Shown here in pieces: positions 42,961 to 53,027 of a DNA stretch of 64,000 nt (position 1 is the first letter of the stretch; each line of letters begins with the position of its first letter). The position numbers and the translations under genes were made by a program. The stretch spans positions 1 to 64,000 of the forward strand of contig JAEXUD010000040.1 of the NCBI GenBank assembly GCA_023453025.1, in the 5' to 3' direction. The notes under the pieces are model-generated. The model worked only from the letters and a program-made list of their open reading frames with translations, did not search any database and was not told the DNA's origin. This DNA is from Bacillota bacterium. Lineage in GTDB: Bacteria > Bacillota > Clostridia > Tissierellales > Sedimentibacteraceae.

Positions 42961-44400
42961 CTATGGAGTTATTTCAAGGGTCCCTATTGTTATTTTTTCG
43001 ATTTGGGTTATGTCGATCGGTTGCTTGAACATTATATTTATAGCTGATGACAGTGAATTTGTGCTGGAACCGCTGCCTGAATTTTCAGGTGTTGTGCCAT
43101 CCTTCATTATAACTGCTGCCGCATCGTTAAAATTGTGTGACGGGTGTTCCATAGTATCCGCCAAATTGTTTGACATCTCTATATTCAAAGCTATCGATGA
43201 AATTTTTATATTTTTAACAATATATTTCTTGTTGTTGATTTCTGTTTCTTTATTTACTGTGATGATTTTTGTTGTGTTTTTATAATTCGCTTTAAATTTT
43301 ACCTCCCATTTTCCTGTTGTTGTTTTTAATTTATTCTCTATAGTATATATGAAATCATAATTTTTCAACTCTTCCATATTGCTGATATCAAATACATAAT
43401 ACTCGTAATCGATTCCATCCTTTTTTTCTGTTAACATAAATTCGTTGTGTTTAATGTCTTCAGGATTATTCTTGTTTACAAAGTTTAAAGTTTCTAAGCT
43501 GTGCTCTTCAGAATCCTTTACTGCAAATCTTATGCAAAGCTTATTTTCTGCAAATCCTACATTGTCAATATAAATATCTTTTAAATTTTCTTCGACAGGA
43601 ATGTTTATATATTTCCAGGGTAATACATAATTCGGTGTCAAACTGTATATAAGATCCATCTTATCAACTTCTTCTTGTGTTATACGCGCATCCTCATCAG
43701 GTGCTTGAGTTTTTTGGCTGTTATCAATTAATTGCTGATTAATGTATTCTCCGTTAGCTGATAAATAGTCATAAACATTAAAGGCATTAGCAGGCTCGTT
43801 TATACTGTATTCTGCAAAATCCTCAGCATAAAGTGTCAGCTTGTCGCCGGCAATTTTTTTCTTTGTGTTTCCCGATAATATGAATGTTGCTTTATTGTCC
43901 CCTGCATTTTCATCCTCTATCTGATACCAGCTATAACCTCCTGAGCTTTTAAAATCCAGATGCAGGTTCTCAAATTGTATATAATCGGTATCTTTAAAGC
44001 TTTCTCCGTCTTCCTTTATCAATTCAAATATAATATAAAATGAATTTTCATCTCCCAGCATATTTGCAACATTAAATGTTACACCGTTTGACGAATTGCT
44101 TTCATCTATAACTGTTCCCATTTCATTGACATACTTAATGTTTTCGCCAAATAATTTATGGAAAATATTTGATAATCCTCCCTGTGCAAATACTGCCGCA
44201 AAGGACAATATCAATGTCATAGCAGCAGCTAACGGCAATATATATCTCTTCTTTGTCGATTTATTGTTATTTAAATTTGCTTTATTAAGCGTCAATTCTA
44301 ATATCCTGTTTTTTTCTGTTTCCGACATATAGTGTTCATTTGTTTTCATATTTTCATTGTCAATATTTATATCTTCTAAAAGCCCATGTATATATTTCAA
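42961..44400 (-). CDS. DUF4179 domain protein, probable membrane anti-sigma factor
   Basis: The 479-residue protein has a cytoplasmic N-terminus (about 1-50), one membrane helix (about 52-72) and a large extracellular beta-rich part beginning with a DUF4179 domain. This layout, directly after an ECF sigma gene (14-bp gap), is that of clostridial anti-sigma factors: the N-terminal part would hold the sigma factor and the outer part would sense a wall or envelope signal. No catalytic residues are recognised. A Ser/Gly-rich loop GSGSSTNS lies near 445. Confidence 0.75.
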   Translation of the reverse strand: MKYIHGLLEDINIDNENMKTNEHYMSETEKNRILELTLNKANLNNNKSTKKRYILPLAAAMTLILSFAAVFAQGGLSNIFHKLFGENIKYVNEMGTVIDESNSSNGVTFNVANMLGDENSFYIIFELIKEDGESFKDTDYIQFENLHLDFKSSGGYSWYQIEDENAGDNKATFILSGNTKKKIAGDKLTLYAEDFAEYSINEPANAFNVYDYLSANGEYINQQLIDNSQKTQAPDEDARITQEEVDKMDLIYSLTPNYVLPWKYINIPVEENLKDIYIDNVGFAENKLCIRFAVKDSEEHSLETLNFVNKNNPEDIKHNEFMLTEKKDGIDYEYYVFDISNMEELKNYDFIYTIENKLKTTTGKWEVKFKANYKNTTKIITVNKETEINNKKYIVKNIKISSIALNIEMSNNLADTMEHPSHNFNDAAAVIMKDGTTPENSGSGSSTNSLSSAINIMFKQPIDITQIEKITIGTLEITP

Positions 44401-44414
44401 AATATCACCCTTTC

Positions 44415-44966
44415 TTATAGAATTATTCCATTATTAATCAGCTGGGATTTTAGTTTTAATCTGCCCCGGTAAAGCTTGTTTTCCACTGTCTTTGTATTTA
44501 AATTCAGTGAAGTCGCAATTTCTTTAACTGATTCAAACAAATAATAGCGCCTCACAAATATCTCCCTATCCGGATGCGGGAGTCCATCTATTGTTTCTTT
44601 TATAATTTTTTTATTAATTGTTTTACTTACTTCATTTTCTAAATCTATTTCAACTTCCAAATCATTTTCTTCTATAGGAATTATTTCGTGTTTTATCAGC
44701 TTTCTTTGAAATGTGTTTATTCCTACATGACGTGAAATTGATGTCAGATAATTTTTTAGATTTCCCTTTTCAGGATTAAAATTATATATTGACTTCCATA
44801 GCTGTGCAAATACGTCTGATACGGCTTCTTCAACATCTTGCTGATTTTCATAGCCTATTATCCTGATAACTATTGTCTTTACCAATGATCCGTATATATC
44901 TATGGCAGCGGCTAAGCCCTTGGAAGGCTTCTGCTTTATAAGTTTAATTAATTTGTCATCATTCAT
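44415..44966 (-). CDS. ECF-type sigma-70 family sigma factor
   Basis: The 183-residue protein has sigma region 2 (about 25-85, VEEAVSDVFAQLWKSIYNFNPEKGNLKNYLTSISR) and region 4 (about 125-178, LPHPDREIFVRRYYLFESVKEIATSLNLNTKTVENKLYRGR). It lacks regions 1.1 and 3, hence ECF type. It is cotranscribed with the DUF4179 protein. AGGAG lies before the ATG. Target promoters are unknown. Confidence 0.9.
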   Translation of the reverse strand: MNDDKLIKLIKQKPSKGLAAAIDIYGSLVKTIVIRIIGYENQQDVEEAVSDVFAQLWKSIYNFNPEKGNLKNYLTSISRHVGINTFQRKLIKHEIIPIEENDLEVEIDLENEVSKTINKKIIKETIDGLPHPDREIFVRRYYLFESVKEIATSLNLNTKTVENKLYRGRLKLKSQLINNGIIL

Positions 44967-45039
44967 TGTGTTCTCCTGCTAAATGCTTCTCAATTATATA
45001 TTCACATTATAATATAATTTCACTCAAAAAATAAAAAAA

Positions 45040-45072
45040 TAAAAATCTGAATTTTTTGGTAACAGATTTTTA
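45040..45072 (-). terminator. Terminator after hemerythrin gene
   Basis: AAAAATCTG / CAGATTTTT stem (45041-45049, 45063-45071) followed on the minus strand by a long T-rich tail. It separates the MCP-hemerythrin genes from the ECF operon. Confidence 0.8.
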
Positions 45073-45111
45073 TTGAATGATTTTCACTGGAAGGTTCATT
45101 CCCGGAGGGGA

Positions 45112-45516
45112 TTATTTCATTTTTTTAGCATATTCGCCTATTTTTTTGTCGGCGTTGGAGATGTGTTTCGTAAGCCAGTCTAAAATAAACTGGTTTGCAC
45201 TGATTATCACTGTTATATTTGCTCCTGCTGTTTCATACTGTTTTCTCAATTCAGCCAATTTTTTAATAAACATTTCATGCATTTCTTTTTGCGCTGCTAA
45301 TTCAGGATAATTAATGCTTTGCATGTATTTTTCTTCATCTCTGAAATGAGTCTTTGTGTATTCATCCAAAAAGTCAAACATTTGAATTATGTATTCTTTT
45401 GATTTTCCATTTTTGCCTGCTTCAAAAAGCTGATCAGCTTTTTCAAACCATTTTTTGTGTTGTGTATCGATTAAATGCACCCCGACTTCCAGATTACTTG
45501 TCCATAATAATGCCAT
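45112..45516 (-). CDS. Bacteriohemerythrin (second copy)
   Basis: The 134-residue diiron O2-binding protein has His in LIDTQHKKWF, HFRDEEKYM, AAQKEMHEMF and LTKHISNADKK. The canonical seven-ligand pattern is preserved. It is clearly paralogous to the copy at 39211-39615 but diverged. It lies downstream of an MCP gene (131-bp gap), repeating the MCP-hemerythrin association. AGGAGG precedes the ATG. Confidence 0.93.
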   Translation of the reverse strand: MALLWTSNLEVGVHLIDTQHKKWFEKADQLFEAGKNGKSKEYIIQMFDFLDEYTKTHFRDEEKYMQSINYPELAAQKEMHEMFIKKLAELRKQYETAGANITVIISANQFILDWLTKHISNADKKIGEYAKKMK

Positions 45517-45601
45517 GATATCCTCCTATAGATTATATTAGTGAAGTCCTATGACTCACTTATTATTTTATTAGATATTCAATCTTTTTCCAGTGTTTAT
45601 A

Positions 45602-45632
45602 ATGACTTCGGGCTCAGTCTCAAAATGACCGG
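45602..45632 (-). repeat. Dispersed repeat, copy D
   Basis: The minus strand reads CCGGTCATTTTGAGACTGAG then CCCGAAGTCAT, a degenerate version of the GTCATCCTGAGCG...GAAG element. It lies between the MCP and hemerythrin genes. Confidence 0.45.
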
Positions 45633-45647
45633 CTATACAGTTCTAAT

Positions 45648-47744
45648 TTATATGTTCGTTACGGTTTCTTGTGATTCATCCTCGCTGATAAGTTTGTCCC
45701 CGGAGCGGAGTTTTATTTCTGCTACCAGTTCTTTCAGGACTCGTGCGTGGGTATTCAGCTCCTCACTCGCTGCTGAGCTTTCTTCTGCTGTTGCGGCATT
45801 TGTTTGAACTATTGAAGATATTTGCTCGATTCCGGCTAACACCTGAGATACTGATGTCGCCTGCTGCACTGATGCATTAGTTATTTCTTCAATCATTTTA
45901 GCCACAACACTTGCCCTTTCAACTGCCAAATCAAGTGCCTTTTTGGTCTGTTCTGAAACCCTTGTTCCATTTTCAACTGCAGTAATGGAATTGTCAATAA
46001 GTGCAGTAATATTTTTAGCTGCTTCTGTGCTTTTTAAAGCAAGATTCCTGACTTCATCTGCAACTACTGCAAAGCCTTTGCCGGCGTCTCCTGCTCTTGC
46101 TGCTTCTACAGCCGCATTTAAGGCAAGTATATTTGTCTGGAATGCAATATCATCAATTACTTTTATTATTTTTGATATTTCCTGTGATGTATTGTTAATA
46201 TTCATCATGGCTTCATCCATTTGTTTAACATAATTATTACCTGATTCAACTTGCATGGATGATTCTAATGATGATTCATTTGCTTTGTTTGCATAATCTG
46301 CATTGCTGTTTATTTGCTCTGAAATTTCCCCCAGTGTTGCAGAAAGCTCTTCAACTGAGCTTGCCTGCTCTGTAGTGCTTTGTGACAGGACTACGGCTCC
46401 TCCTGCTACCTGTTCTGCCCCTGAAGCTACTTGTTCAGCACTGTTATTTACTTGTCTTACTACTGAATTTAAGAAACCGCTTATTTTTCTCATAGATAAT
46501 GCTATGGCATCAAATTCCCCATTGTATTCCATATCTATTGAAGTTGAAAAATCGCCTTCGGCTATGGCTCCAAGATGGTATGATATATCATTTATAATTA
46601 TTTTAAGTCCCTTGATCGTCTTGTTTAATGATTTAATTAAAATTCCTATTTCATCATTTCTGTCAGTAATGCTTAACTCGGACTGCAAATCTCCATCTGC
46701 TAACTTCTGCAATCTGCCGGCACATGCTATTACCGGGTCTGCAATTTTTGCAGCTATGCTTTTACCTGCGGCATAGGCAATCAGTAATGATATCAGTGAT
46801 ACTGCCAGTGTGATTATAATACTCATTTTCGTAGAACTTAAATATTCCGATTGAGGTGCGCTTATGAAAAATCCCCAGCCGTTACTGCCTTCTATCGGTG
46901 AATATGCTATAAAGTTCATGCTGTTGTTTATGTTGTAATCGCTAAAGGTTATTTCTCCGTTTAAGAGCTTTTTTTCTGCTTTAGCCATGGACTCACTGCT
47001 TCCTTCTGATTCGTAGGAGCTTATAATGTTTTCACCGGCCAACACCTTGTTATAATCCGGGTGACCGATTGTCAGTCCGTCCTTGTTAAGTATGAAACCA
47101 TAACCGTATTCGCCTATCTTAACTGATGATGCAATATCTGAAAGCACCTGTCCGTCCAGGACTATTACTGCTACTCCGTTTACCGTTGAACCATACTCGC
47201 CGTCTTTCCATATGGGTGCTGCTACTGAAAAAGTAACCTTATTTAATTTTTTATTCATCGCCGGTTCAGATATAAATATATTACCATCCATAGCTGAAAT
47301 AAAATAATCCTTATCGCTTATTAAATATATCTCTCTGGTTATAGGTGACTCACCTGTTCCTGTGGATGAGACCGCAAATGCATCAACTAAATCATACATT
47401 TCAGCAACTTGCATAACAACTTCTGATTTAACCTGTTTACTGATAGTTAAATCAGATAAAACCGGGTTTAGTCCTAAATCAACTGCCACTGTTTTATATT
47501 TATCTAATTCATTGGATATTACTTCTGAAGATACTTGTGTTAAATTTGTCATTGTCTGTTCTAATGTATCAAAAATAACCCTGTAGTTCTGATATGTTGA
47601 TACACCTCCAAGAACAATTATGACCGTCAGCATAAGTGCCATAAAGCTTATAAATATTTTTGATTTAATACTGCTTTTTTTCTCAGCTAATTTATTTTTC
47701 TTCTTTTGTTTATTCACCTTTCTACTTTTCTTTGAATTTTCCAC
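45648..47744 (-). CDS. Methyl-accepting chemotaxis protein with dCache sensor
   Basis: The receptor of about 698 residues has a very basic N-terminal tail (KKSRKVNKQKKKNKLAEKK), TM1 (about 32-52), a dCache extracellular domain (about 70-300; REIYLISDKDYF, GYGFILNKDGLTIGHPDY) and TM2 (about 310-330). HAMP and a signalling domain follow with IDDIAFQTNILALNAAVEAARAGDAGKGFAVVADEVRN. dCache domains bind amino acids or other small molecules. The start is GTG at 47744, 5 nt after GGAGG; the in-frame ATG at 47762 would lie about 7 nt from the transcription start with no site. It has its own sigma28 promoter. Confidence 0.92.
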   Translation of the reverse strand: MENSKKSRKVNKQKKKNKLAEKKSSIKSKIFISFMALMLTVIIVLGGVSTYQNYRVIFDTLEQTMTNLTQVSSEVISNELDKYKTVAVDLGLNPVLSDLTISKQVKSEVVMQVAEMYDLVDAFAVSSTGTGESPITREIYLISDKDYFISAMDGNIFISEPAMNKKLNKVTFSVAAPIWKDGEYGSTVNGVAVIVLDGQVLSDIASSVKIGEYGYGFILNKDGLTIGHPDYNKVLAGENIISSYESEGSSESMAKAEKKLLNGEITFSDYNINNSMNFIAYSPIEGSNGWGFFISAPQSEYLSSTKMSIIITLAVSLISLLIAYAAGKSIAAKIADPVIACAGRLQKLADGDLQSELSITDRNDEIGILIKSLNKTIKGLKIIINDISYHLGAIAEGDFSTSIDMEYNGEFDAIALSMRKISGFLNSVVRQVNNSAEQVASGAEQVAGGAVVLSQSTTEQASSVEELSATLGEISEQINSNADYANKANESSLESSMQVESGNNYVKQMDEAMMNINNTSQEISKIIKVIDDIAFQTNILALNAAVEAARAGDAGKGFAVVADEVRNLALKSTEAAKNITALIDNSITAVENGTRVSEQTKKALDLAVERASVVAKMIEEITNASVQQATSVSQVLAGIEQISSIVQTNAATAEESSAASEELNTHARVLKELVAEIKLRSGDKLISEDESQETVTNI

Positions 47745-47775
47745 CGTAACCTCCAAGTACATTGCTTATATAAAA

Positions 47776-47802
47776 TTATCGTCAGAAAATCAGAAAATTT
47801 TA
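47776..47802 (-). promoter_or_regulatory. sigma28 promoter of dCache MCP gene
   Basis: On the minus strand TAAA (47799-47802), 15 bp, and GACGATAA (47776-47783), 11 of 12 consensus positions. Confidence 0.8.
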
Positions 47803-47814
47803 TAAAAAAAAATA

Positions 47815-47850
47815 AAAACGGGAGAATTTTTTTAATTTTCCTCCCGTTTT
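47815..47850 (-). terminator. Terminator of upstream MCP gene
   Basis: AAAACGGGAG / CTCCCGTTTT stem (47815-47824, 47841-47850) with a T-rich tail on the minus strand. The sigma28 promoter of the next gene follows directly. Confidence 0.85.
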
Positions 47851-47853
47851 ATT

Positions 47854-49884
47854 CTAAATATTGCCTGCCAATGTACCTATATTGAACTTACTTACTAAAT
47901 CATGCAATATCTGAACCTGCCCTGACAATTCTTCGCTGTTTGCTGCACTGGTTTCTGCCGTAGCTGCATTTTCTTGTACAACAGAAGATATTTGCTCTAT
48001 TCCGCTCCGTATTTGATTTACTGATACCGTTTGCTGTGCTGAAGCGTTTGAAATTTCGCCGATTAATTCATTTGTTTCGTTTGTTTTATTTACTATACCC
48101 AGTAAGGATTTCCCTGCTTCTCCCGCTAATACCGTTCCCTTATTAATCGCATTGATGGAATTTTCTATTAATGCGGTGGTTTGCTTAGCCGCTTCTGCTG
48201 ATTTACCTGCTAAATTCCTTACTTCATCTGCAACAACTGCAAATCCTTTGCCTGCAGCTCCTGCTCTTGCAGCTTCAACTGCTGCATTAAGTGCTAGAAT
48301 GTTGGTCTGGAAAGCAATATCATCAATAACCTTTATTATTTTCCCTATTTCACTTGATGAATTGCTTATTTCATCCATGGCAGACAGCATGTCGTTCATC
48401 TGAATATTGCCTTTTTTTACTTCTTTTGATGCTTCCAGTGCTTTATTCCCTGCATTCTCTGCATACTCCGCATTGTTGACAATTGTCGTGTATATTTCAT
48501 TAATTTCTGCTGATAACTCTTCAATAGCACTTGCCTGCTCTGTTGTTCCCTGTGCTAATGATTGTGCTCCTGATGAAACGTTTTCTGCATTCATATTAAT
48601 AGATTCTGCTGATACCATAATTTTGCTTATAGTTTCTCTTAAGGTATCGGAAACATGCAACAATGCATTTTTTAATTTAGTAAATTCTCCGGTATAATCA
48701 TTTTTCAGTTCCATCACCAAATTGCCGTCGGACAATTGTGTAAGAACGTCTACGCTCTCATCTATATACGTAATATATGATTTTAGTCTGACAGTCAAGC
48801 TTTCAATTGAGCTGGCAAGTACTCCTATTTCATCATTGCTGTCCACATCGATACGTACATCAAGCTCACCTGCTGATATTTTGTTGGTTATTTCTGTTAT
48901 CTGCTTGATTGGCTTTGTAATTCTTTTAATTAAAACAAATATAACTGCAAGCAATGAAAGCAATATAAGTGTAAATACTATGATTATCGTTAAAATCAAC
49001 TGTCTTGTATTGGACGTAAATTCTTCCTTTGGTAAGGATGACAATACTTTCCATCCCGTATCACCTATTTGTACACAGTTACCATATAATTCTTCATTTA
49101 AATATGTATATGGTATAACATCCTGAGAGTTATTGTTGATTAATTGAACTATATTTTCACTTATATCAATTTCATTTATGCTTTTTAATAAGATGTCGTC
49201 TGATTTATGTGCAGCAATTATATTATTTTTAGTAAGCAACGTAAAATATCCGGTATCTCCTAATTTATAATTGCCGGCCATTGAAGTGAGTTTTTCTATT
49301 GCGATATCAACTGCTGTTAATCCGACAATCTTTCCATTGACGGTTACAGGTGCTGAAATAGTAATAACTATACCTCCGGTTATATTATCAACATATGGAT
49401 CTGTAATCCATACACTGTTTTCTGATACAGCCTTGTAGTATTCCTTTGATGTTACATCATAGCCCGGCTTTGACATAACTGTAGGTGACGCAAGATAATA
49501 ATCGTCTTCTGCTATATATGCTGTAAGTATTACCTCTGAATCTGACTTTTGGGTGTCCTCTGTAGTCATTGCTGCAACTGAAAAGCCTTCTGTTTCGGTT
49601 AAAGTGCTTCGTCCTTTGGTATTAACCATAAAATTTTGTAAATTTTTATCTTGAGCCATTTGCTCAACAATAGCAATGTATCGGCCTAAAAATACCTCGG
49701 CTTTATTGCTTACACTTTGTGATGTTTCGTTCAGAATCTCCTTTTCATGTTCAACAAAATTGTTATTAACTGTGGTTCCGATTAATATCCCCGTAATAGA
49801 TAATGCAAGAAAACATACTATAAACAATGTTAACATTATTTTAGAAGAGATACTCCTGTTAGTATTTTCTTTGTTTTTTTTCAT
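47854..49884 (-). CDS. Methyl-accepting chemotaxis protein with dCache sensor
   Basis: The 676-residue receptor has TM1 (about 13-35), a dCache sensor (about 40-290, with YYKAVSENSVWITDPYVDNITGGIVITISAPV and TGYFTLLTKNN-like segments) and TM2 (about 300-325). A HAMP pair follows, then the signalling domain with IDDIAFQTNILALNAAVEAARAGAAGKGFAVVADEVRN. It is similar in layout to the neighbouring MCP but with a diverged sensor. No sigma28 promoter was found directly upstream, so it may be transcribed with the fliT-like gene. AGGAGG precedes the ATG. Confidence 0.92.
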   Translation of the reverse strand: MKKNKENTNRSISSKIMLTLFIVCFLALSITGILIGTTVNNNFVEHEKEILNETSQSVSNKAEVFLGRYIAIVEQMAQDKNLQNFMVNTKGRSTLTETEGFSVAAMTTEDTQKSDSEVILTAYIAEDDYYLASPTVMSKPGYDVTSKEYYKAVSENSVWITDPYVDNITGGIVITISAPVTVNGKIVGLTAVDIAIEKLTSMAGNYKLGDTGYFTLLTKNNIIAAHKSDDILLKSINEIDISENIVQLINNNSQDVIPYTYLNEELYGNCVQIGDTGWKVLSSLPKEEFTSNTRQLILTIIIVFTLILLSLLAVIFVLIKRITKPIKQITEITNKISAGELDVRIDVDSNDEIGVLASSIESLTVRLKSYITYIDESVDVLTQLSDGNLVMELKNDYTGEFTKLKNALLHVSDTLRETISKIMVSAESINMNAENVSSGAQSLAQGTTEQASAIEELSAEINEIYTTIVNNAEYAENAGNKALEASKEVKKGNIQMNDMLSAMDEISNSSSEIGKIIKVIDDIAFQTNILALNAAVEAARAGAAGKGFAVVADEVRNLAGKSAEAAKQTTALIENSINAINKGTVLAGEAGKSLLGIVNKTNETNELIGEISNASAQQTVSVNQIRSGIEQISSVVQENAATAETSAANSEELSGQVQILHDLVSKFNIGTLAGNI

Positions 49885-49974
49885 ATTTCCTCCTTTAAAT
49901 AAAACAAGCTATTGTAATATATTTGATTACATTTATAATTGCGGACATATTGGCTTATATAGAAGGTCCGTATC

Positions 49975-50331
49975 TTATGCTTTAATATTAATTGATTTTG
50001 AAGAAATATCAGGTTGATTTAAATTCCGTTTAACATTTTTTAATTCATAGTTGATGTTTTTGCGTATTATATTATCTAATTCGTAAATTTCTTTGAATGT
50101 CTCTTTTAATTCTTTTTTTATTGTTTTTGCTTCACTTGTTTCTTTATTGTTTTTATATAGTTCTTTTATTTGCAAATCAATTTTATTTATTTTTTCTATA
50201 AGTCTTTGTCGTTCATCAAGCATTAAATCAATTTTTTCATAGTTAGTTTTTGTTGATATAGTCATGAGTTCTTTTGTAAAGTCTTTTAGATTCTTTGCTG
50301 CCTCAAGCTTTTCTATAAGTAATTCTTCCAT
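49975..50331 (-). CDS. FliT-like flagellar chaperone candidate
   Basis: The 118-residue, highly charged, almost wholly helical protein has no cysteines or membrane segments. Size, coiled-coil character and position 10 bp after fliS match FliT/FlgN-type export chaperones (FliT serves FliD in other bacteria, and fliD is in this operon). Sequence alone does not prove the family. Confidence 0.6.
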   Translation of the reverse strand: MEELLIEKLEAAKNLKDFTKELMTISTKTNYEKIDLMLDERQRLIEKINKIDLQIKELYKNNKETSEAKTIKKELKETFKEIYELDNIIRKNINYELKNVKRNLNQPDISSKSINIKA

Positions 50332-50341
50332 AGCTCCACCG

Positions 50342-50719
50342 TTAGTTTTTTGAGAATCTTACTTTTTTATCAGCTTCAACCCAGGTGTTTCGGAGGTCCT
50401 TGACTATAGGCAGTATGTCATCTACGAATTTTGTTGATTTCATAGATGATGCTTTTATTAACTGTGAATTAAAGAACATGTACATATCCTTCAATTCTTG
50501 AGACAGCGGATATTTATCATCTAATGTCACTATAAGGTGATTAAATATTTTTCTGGTTTTCTCAATGCTTATATTTGCATTGTCAAAATCATTATTTTCC
50601 ATTAATATTTTACTTTGATTAAGTTTTTTAACAGCTTCATCGAACAAAAGTATTAACAGTTCTCCTTTTGTCATTGTATTAACCGATGTCTTTTTATATT
50701 GTTCAAATGGATTTAACAT
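50342..50719 (-). CDS. fliS: Flagellin export chaperone FliS
   Basis: The 125-residue helical chaperone binds the flagellin C-terminus. The family start NPFEQYKKTSVNTMTKGELLILLFDEAVKKL is clear. I chose the ATG at 50719 (MLNPFEQ) with AGAGGTG upstream, since a longer reading would overlap the fliD end. It lies 14 bp after fliD. Confidence 0.93.
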   Translation of the reverse strand: MLNPFEQYKKTSVNTMTKGELLILLFDEAVKKLNQSKILMENNDFDNANISIEKTRKIFNHLIVTLDDKYPLSQELKDMYMFFNSQLIKASSMKSTKFVDDILPIVKDLRNTWVEADKKVRFSKN

Positions 50720-50733
50720 ATACACCTCTCTGT

Positions 50734-53004
50734 TTATTGTCCCATCATATCTGTGAGCCATGAGCTTTGCATGTTTAATTTATTCAAGCTAGTCTCAAGT
50801 GATGTAAACTGATTCCAGTATCTTGTTCTTTCAGCCTCAAGATCTTTTTTTAATTCAGCCATTTTATCATCATAATCCTCAATCTTTTCTGAAATATAAT
50901 TTCTGTCTGATGTCATGCTGTTGGATAATCCTGCTTCATCTATAAGTATACCTGTAGTTCCATAGGTACCAACATTGTCTCTGAGTATTGATTGCAGCTG
51001 AATTGAAATCCCTGATATTGAGTTTGTATCTGCACTGCTTGATGAAGTAAACAAATTAGCTATTTCGTCAGGGTTTTCTAACAGCTTTTCTTTAAATTTA
51101 CTTTCATCTAACACCAGCTTCCCACTCGTGTCCATGCTTGCGGCTGCTATACCGATGCTTGAAAGTGTCAGGCTGCTCACATCTGTTATGCCTGACATTG
51201 CTTCCCTCATGCTACGAAGAACATTTGTCATGTTTCTGTCACCAAACAGTGTTCCTTTTTTAGCTTCCACCGTCCAGTTTTTTATTTCTTCTTCTTCCAT
51301 TTCATCCTGCTGTTCGGGAGTTAATGGAAGATAATCTCTATTGGGTTTTTCACTTGTTTTAGTTGCAATAAGATTAATTATCTCATTATATTCATCAATG
51401 AATTGTTTAACCTTTTCCACAACCTCATCAGAGTTGTTCGTAACATCAAATGTTATCGGTGTATTTTCTGCTGTAAGACCTGAAGCCTTTTCGTTCAGTT
51501 CAATATTGATTTCGTCAATTGTGAAATTCGCAGTGCTTCTTGTAATCGTGCTTTGTACACCGTTTAAAGTGTAGGTCATCTCCGTGTCAGTACCTGAATT
51601 AACCATATAATCAACACCACTTGAACCAAACAGGGTTGAAGCCAAATTACCGCTTCCCTCTACATCAGATATGCTCACTCCCTTGTGTGCACCTGTTTCA
51701 GTAGCTTTTACTGTAAATGTGTTTGTTGTTGAGGAATAATATACTTTAACACCTGCTTCGGCATTGCTGTTTATCGTGTTAATAATCTCTGTTACCGACA
51801 TCGTATTTTTGATATCTATAGTTGCACCGTTAATGTTTATCTGGTAGGTTTCCTTTTCTTCCAAGCCTTCCAAGTCTATATCTTTTAATGCTTTTGTCCT
51901 GTTTAATCTGTTGTAATCCCCTGATTCAATTCCTGTTAGATTACTCAAATCCTTGCTTATGGAGCTTACGCCAAAAATGTCCGTATCTCCTGAGGCTGAA
52001 AATTTAAACGTATCATCCTCATATTCAAATGTAACCTTGCCTGCCCCGAATGCCTTGTCCAGCTCTGACTGCAGATATGTTTCAACATCTGAAGCTGTTT
52101 TCAGGTCCTCATTTAAATTTATCTTCTTAAGCACACCGTTATATTCAAAAGTAATGTATGCTTTCGAATCAGAAAACACATCTTCTGCTGTCAGCGTCAA
52201 ATCTTCCTTAACAACTCCTTCGCTTGAAGAAGCTTCCTGTCCGACCTTCATTTTCAAAATATTTATTACATCATTGCTTGCCGCTGTTAATGCAGCTGCT
52301 TTATCTCTTCCTTCAGATTTATCAAGGACAATTTTGTAATTTCCGTCGTCGTCTAAATCCAGCTTATATTTTAATTTTTCAAAGTTCTCATTTCCTTCGA
52401 TTTTTTTAAGCTGTTCATTAAGCTCGCTAACTACATCGGAATATTTTAGTGTTCGTTCCCCTCCCGCAGCAGCTTCCAATCCTTTTCCAAAATCGGCATC
52501 AATGGTTATATTGTATGATTTTCCTTCATATTGCAATGTCATTGATTCGCCTGCAAGCGAAGAAACATACTCAGTTATTTCACCTGACTGAACCACACTG
52601 CTTGCAACTGTCTTGCTTGATGTAAAGTTAGCGGCAGTTGCCACGCTTGATATTTCATTTATTTCAAAGTTCTTTATATTTTCCGCATTTCCAGTTACAT
52701 TTACATAGTCTGATGATGATTCAAATGTATAAGACTTAAAAAACGCAGGACTTAAAATATTTGTTTTAGAACCTGATGAATAGGAGAAATATTTGTTGCT
52801 GAAGGATAAAAGCTTTGTGCTTATTTCTCTATATGCTTCTTGTTTATATAATAATTTTTGTTTAGCTTGGTATTGTCTGTTTATTTTGTTTCTTGTGCCT
52901 GCTGTCATTTGCTTGACTAAATCGTCAGTATCCAGTCCTGACAGCAAACCACCCACACCTTTATTAGTTGATGAGCCGTATAAGCTCGTTGATAATGATG
53001 ACAT
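50734..53004 (-). CDS. fliD: Flagellar filament cap protein FliD
   Basis: The 756-residue filament cap and hook-associated protein 2 promotes flagellin polymerisation at the tip. The N-terminal FliD_N region begins GGLLSGLDTDDLVKQMTAGTRNKINRQYQAKQ. The C-terminal FliD_C region has QFIDEYNEIINLI and ends with a coiled coil (AELKKDLEAERTRYWNQFTSLETSLNKLN). Its length (756, against about 500 in Bacillus) reflects an expanded surface domain. It follows cheB by 23 bp in the che operon. Confidence 0.94.
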   Translation of the reverse strand: MSSLSTSLYGSSTNKGVGGLLSGLDTDDLVKQMTAGTRNKINRQYQAKQKLLYKQEAYREISTKLLSFSNKYFSYSSGSKTNILSPAFFKSYTFESSSDYVNVTGNAENIKNFEINEISSVATAANFTSSKTVASSVVQSGEITEYVSSLAGESMTLQYEGKSYNITIDADFGKGLEAAAGGERTLKYSDVVSELNEQLKKIEGNENFEKLKYKLDLDDDGNYKIVLDKSEGRDKAAALTAASNDVINILKMKVGQEASSSEGVVKEDLTLTAEDVFSDSKAYITFEYNGVLKKINLNEDLKTASDVETYLQSELDKAFGAGKVTFEYEDDTFKFSASGDTDIFGVSSISKDLSNLTGIESGDYNRLNRTKALKDIDLEGLEEKETYQININGATIDIKNTMSVTEIINTINSNAEAGVKVYYSSTTNTFTVKATETGAHKGVSISDVEGSGNLASTLFGSSGVDYMVNSGTDTEMTYTLNGVQSTITRSTANFTIDEINIELNEKASGLTAENTPITFDVTNNSDEVVEKVKQFIDEYNEIINLIATKTSEKPNRDYLPLTPEQQDEMEEEEIKNWTVEAKKGTLFGDRNMTNVLRSMREAMSGITDVSSLTLSSIGIAAASMDTSGKLVLDESKFKEKLLENPDEIANLFTSSSSADTNSISGISIQLQSILRDNVGTYGTTGILIDEAGLSNSMTSDRNYISEKIEDYDDKMAELKKDLEAERTRYWNQFTSLETSLNKLNMQSSWLTDMMGQ

Positions 53005-53027
53005 GAGTTTCTCCTTTCGTGAAAATG

